A stretch of 19,141 bases of DNA. Source: Ureaplasma sp. (lineage in GTDB: Bacteria; Bacillota_I; Bacilli_A; Mycoplasmatales; Mycoplasmoidaceae). The stretch's first letter is position 1. Every line of letters starts with the position of its first letter. The notes beneath the pieces were generated by a model. It did not search any database. It was not told the origin of the DNA and saw only the letters and a program-made list of their open reading frames with translations. Shown one piece after another: positions 17,770 through 19,141 of the stretch. The stretch covers positions 1 through 19,141 of the forward strand of contig JAHHTF010000013.1 in NCBI GenBank assembly GCA_020024775.1, in the 5' to 3' direction. The position numbers were made by a program, and so were the translations under genes.

Positions 17770-18840
17770 TTAAGCAACTGTGATTTGAGTTCCACCAAAT
17801 GCATTATCTGCTCAGTTAGCACCTGCTGGTTTAGTTAATTGCATTGCTGGAATTTTAGAACAGTTATCAAATGCAAATTGACCGATTGTTGTTACTGAAC
17901 TTGGAATATTAATGCTTGTAATTGCTGCACATTCATTAAATGCATAATCACCAATAGTTGTAATTGTATCTGGTAAAACAACTGTTGCTAAATTAGGACA
18001 GTTACCAAATGCTGATTGTGTAATATTAGTAATACCACCAGCTTCAATAGTTACAGAATCAAATCATGTTTGTCTAAATACTGAATCATTACCTAATGTT
18101 TTAATTGTACTTGGAATAGTTAATGCTCCACGTATATGTAATGCATAGAATGAATATCTACCAACTGATGTAATGCTTGCTGGGAAACCTTCAAATTTAG
18201 TTAATCCTGAACAATAAAATGCATACTCAGGAATTGAAGTAAGTGAACTAGATAATTTTAAAGTCCCTGTTAAACCTGAACATCCATTGAAACAACTTTC
18301 ACCTAATGAAGTAACAGAATCAGGAATAATTAAATCTCCTGTAATTCCACTAACTTGATAGAACGCTCTTGTTCCAATAGTTTTAAGAGTCTTTGGTAAT
18401 GTTAATGCACCAGTAACATTTTTGTTTTGACCAAATGCAAGTTTTGCAATTGAAACTACTGGTAAAGTATAGTTTTGTCCATCGATTGCAAATTGAAGTT
18501 TACCTTCTGCATCTCATAATTTGCTAACATCGACTGGAGCAGTTTTATCTTTTGGACCTGTAACTTCCAATGCTCTACTACCATTATCATCAATAACTGT
18601 ATAAACTACATTGTTTGCTTCTGTAGTTGTACCAACTGCTAATGATGCTTCTGGACCTGTTTGAGGTGATGGTGCTGGTTGTGGATCAACTGGTTTGTTT
18701 GGATTACTTTCTTGGTTTGATGAACCACTATCAATTGAACCATCCCCACATGATGTTGTTGTTAATGCAATAGCAACTGGAACTGCAGCTAATGTTACAG
18801 CACCGAATACTCCTGCAATAATTTTAGATTTTAATTTCAT
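17770..18840 (-). CDS. BspA-type leucine-rich-repeat lipoprotein, 356 aa
   Basis: One frame from ATG 18840 to TAA 17770-17772, with TGA at 18514-18516 read as Trp109. The signal peptide MKLKSKIIAGVFGAVTL... has lipobox TTSC with Cys31, followed by a Ser/Asn/Pro/Gln linker to about residue 65. From about residue 125 to the end there are roughly eight repeats of the BspA (LRR_5) type, pattern I-P-x-S/T-V/I-T-x-I/L-G-x-x-A-F-x-x-C-x-x-L, for example LIIPDSVTSLGESCFNGC and VLPDTITTIGDYAFNEC. BspA-type repeats in other host-associated bacteria and protists bind host proteins or form adhesins; that role here is inference. The ribosome binding site is AGGGAGAA just upstream of the ATG; a second identical copy lies 28 bases further upstream. 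A TATAAT is found at 18886-18891 and a strong terminator follows, so the gene stands alone. Confidence 0.9.
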
Positions 18841-18885
18841 AAATTCTCCCTATTTAAATGATTGTTAAATTTTCTCCCTAATTTT

Positions 18886-18891
18886 ATTATA
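18886..18891 (-). promoter_or_regulatory. -10 box of the leucine-rich-repeat lipoprotein gene
   Basis: Perfect TATAAT on the minus strand, 46 bases before the ATG, with a weak TTGTTT 19 bases further upstream. The leader contains two copies of TAGGGAGAA (18844-18852 and 18872-18880). Confidence 0.5.
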
Positions 18892-19141
18892 TATCGGGGT
18901 GTGAAAATATAAACAAAATATCATGAATATTATAAAATATTTATTCCAAAATAAATAAAAATATGACAAATTTATTTGAAATTACATAATCGTTTGTATA
19001 TAAAATTGTTCAGTTGTTTGATTTAACCTTAGTTATTTATTATTAATTTCTATTATTATTTTCATTCAAAACGAACACACACTATACAAAAATATAATAA
19101 ATTATTCGCTAACAAAAATTTAAAAAAACTCAATATAGAAA
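18892..19141. other. Right-hand 250 bp: no gene seen
   Basis: Very A/T-rich DNA with no frame of useful length under table 4, no tRNA-like fold and no strong hairpin. It is probably the upstream region of the leucine-rich-repeat gene plus the flank of a neighbour outside the window. The left edge (1-80) is likewise non-coding downstream sequence of the first lipoprotein, without an obvious terminator. Confidence 0.5.

Overview
The window comes from a mollicute (a Mycoplasma-like wall-less bacterium). TGA codons interrupt otherwise perfect reading frames at tryptophan positions in rpoB, rpoC, mraZ, rnhB and all the lipoproteins, so translation table 4 (UGA = Trp) applies. The DNA is strongly A+T-rich, and the surface genes carry mollicute-style lipoprotein signal peptides. 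The exact genus cannot be fixed from the sequence alone. All coordinates below assume UGA = Trp, which joins fragments that look broken under the standard code.

Layout. (1) 81-1994, minus: a 637-aa lipoprotein of unknown function. (2) 2111-10408, minus: an RNA polymerase operon, rpoB (1393 aa) - rpoC (1285 aa) - a 55-aa acidic small protein, closed by a strong terminator. (3) 10409-12062, plus: a divergent unit of upp (uracil phosphoribosyltransferase) and an overlapping seven-helix membrane protein resembling the Bax inhibitor-1/YccA family, then a terminator. (4) 12148-13562, plus: a minimal division/cell-wall (dcw) unit of only mraZ and rsmH, with an extended -10 promoter and clear MraZ boxes, ended by a terminator. 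No ftsZ or other division gene follows. (5) 13844-14486, plus: rnhB with its own terminator. (6) 14682-18840, minus: three separate lipoprotein genes. These are a single-domain 142-aa protein, a 792-aa protein with five tandem ~108-residue copies of the same domain, and a 356-aa BspA-type leucine-rich-repeat protein.

How it fits together. A conserved core (transcription, pyrimidine salvage, rRNA methylation, RNA/DNA hybrid repair) is flanked on both sides by minus-strand surface lipoprotein genes. Most of these have closely related signal peptides (MKLK-K-I...SC), which suggests a dispersed paralogous surface repertoire. The most interesting region is 14682-17639. A repeat domain occurs there once in one gene and five times in its neighbour, and the larger gene carries an 8-G homopolymer inside its signal-peptide codons. 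Any one-base slip there would stop translation almost at once, so it is a candidate phase-variation switch. Other notable points are an Asn at the RpoB position where Asn gives natural rifampicin resistance in Spiroplasma, MraZ boxes that also seem to serve as the mraZ ribosome binding site, and the non-ATG overlapping start of the membrane gene after upp.
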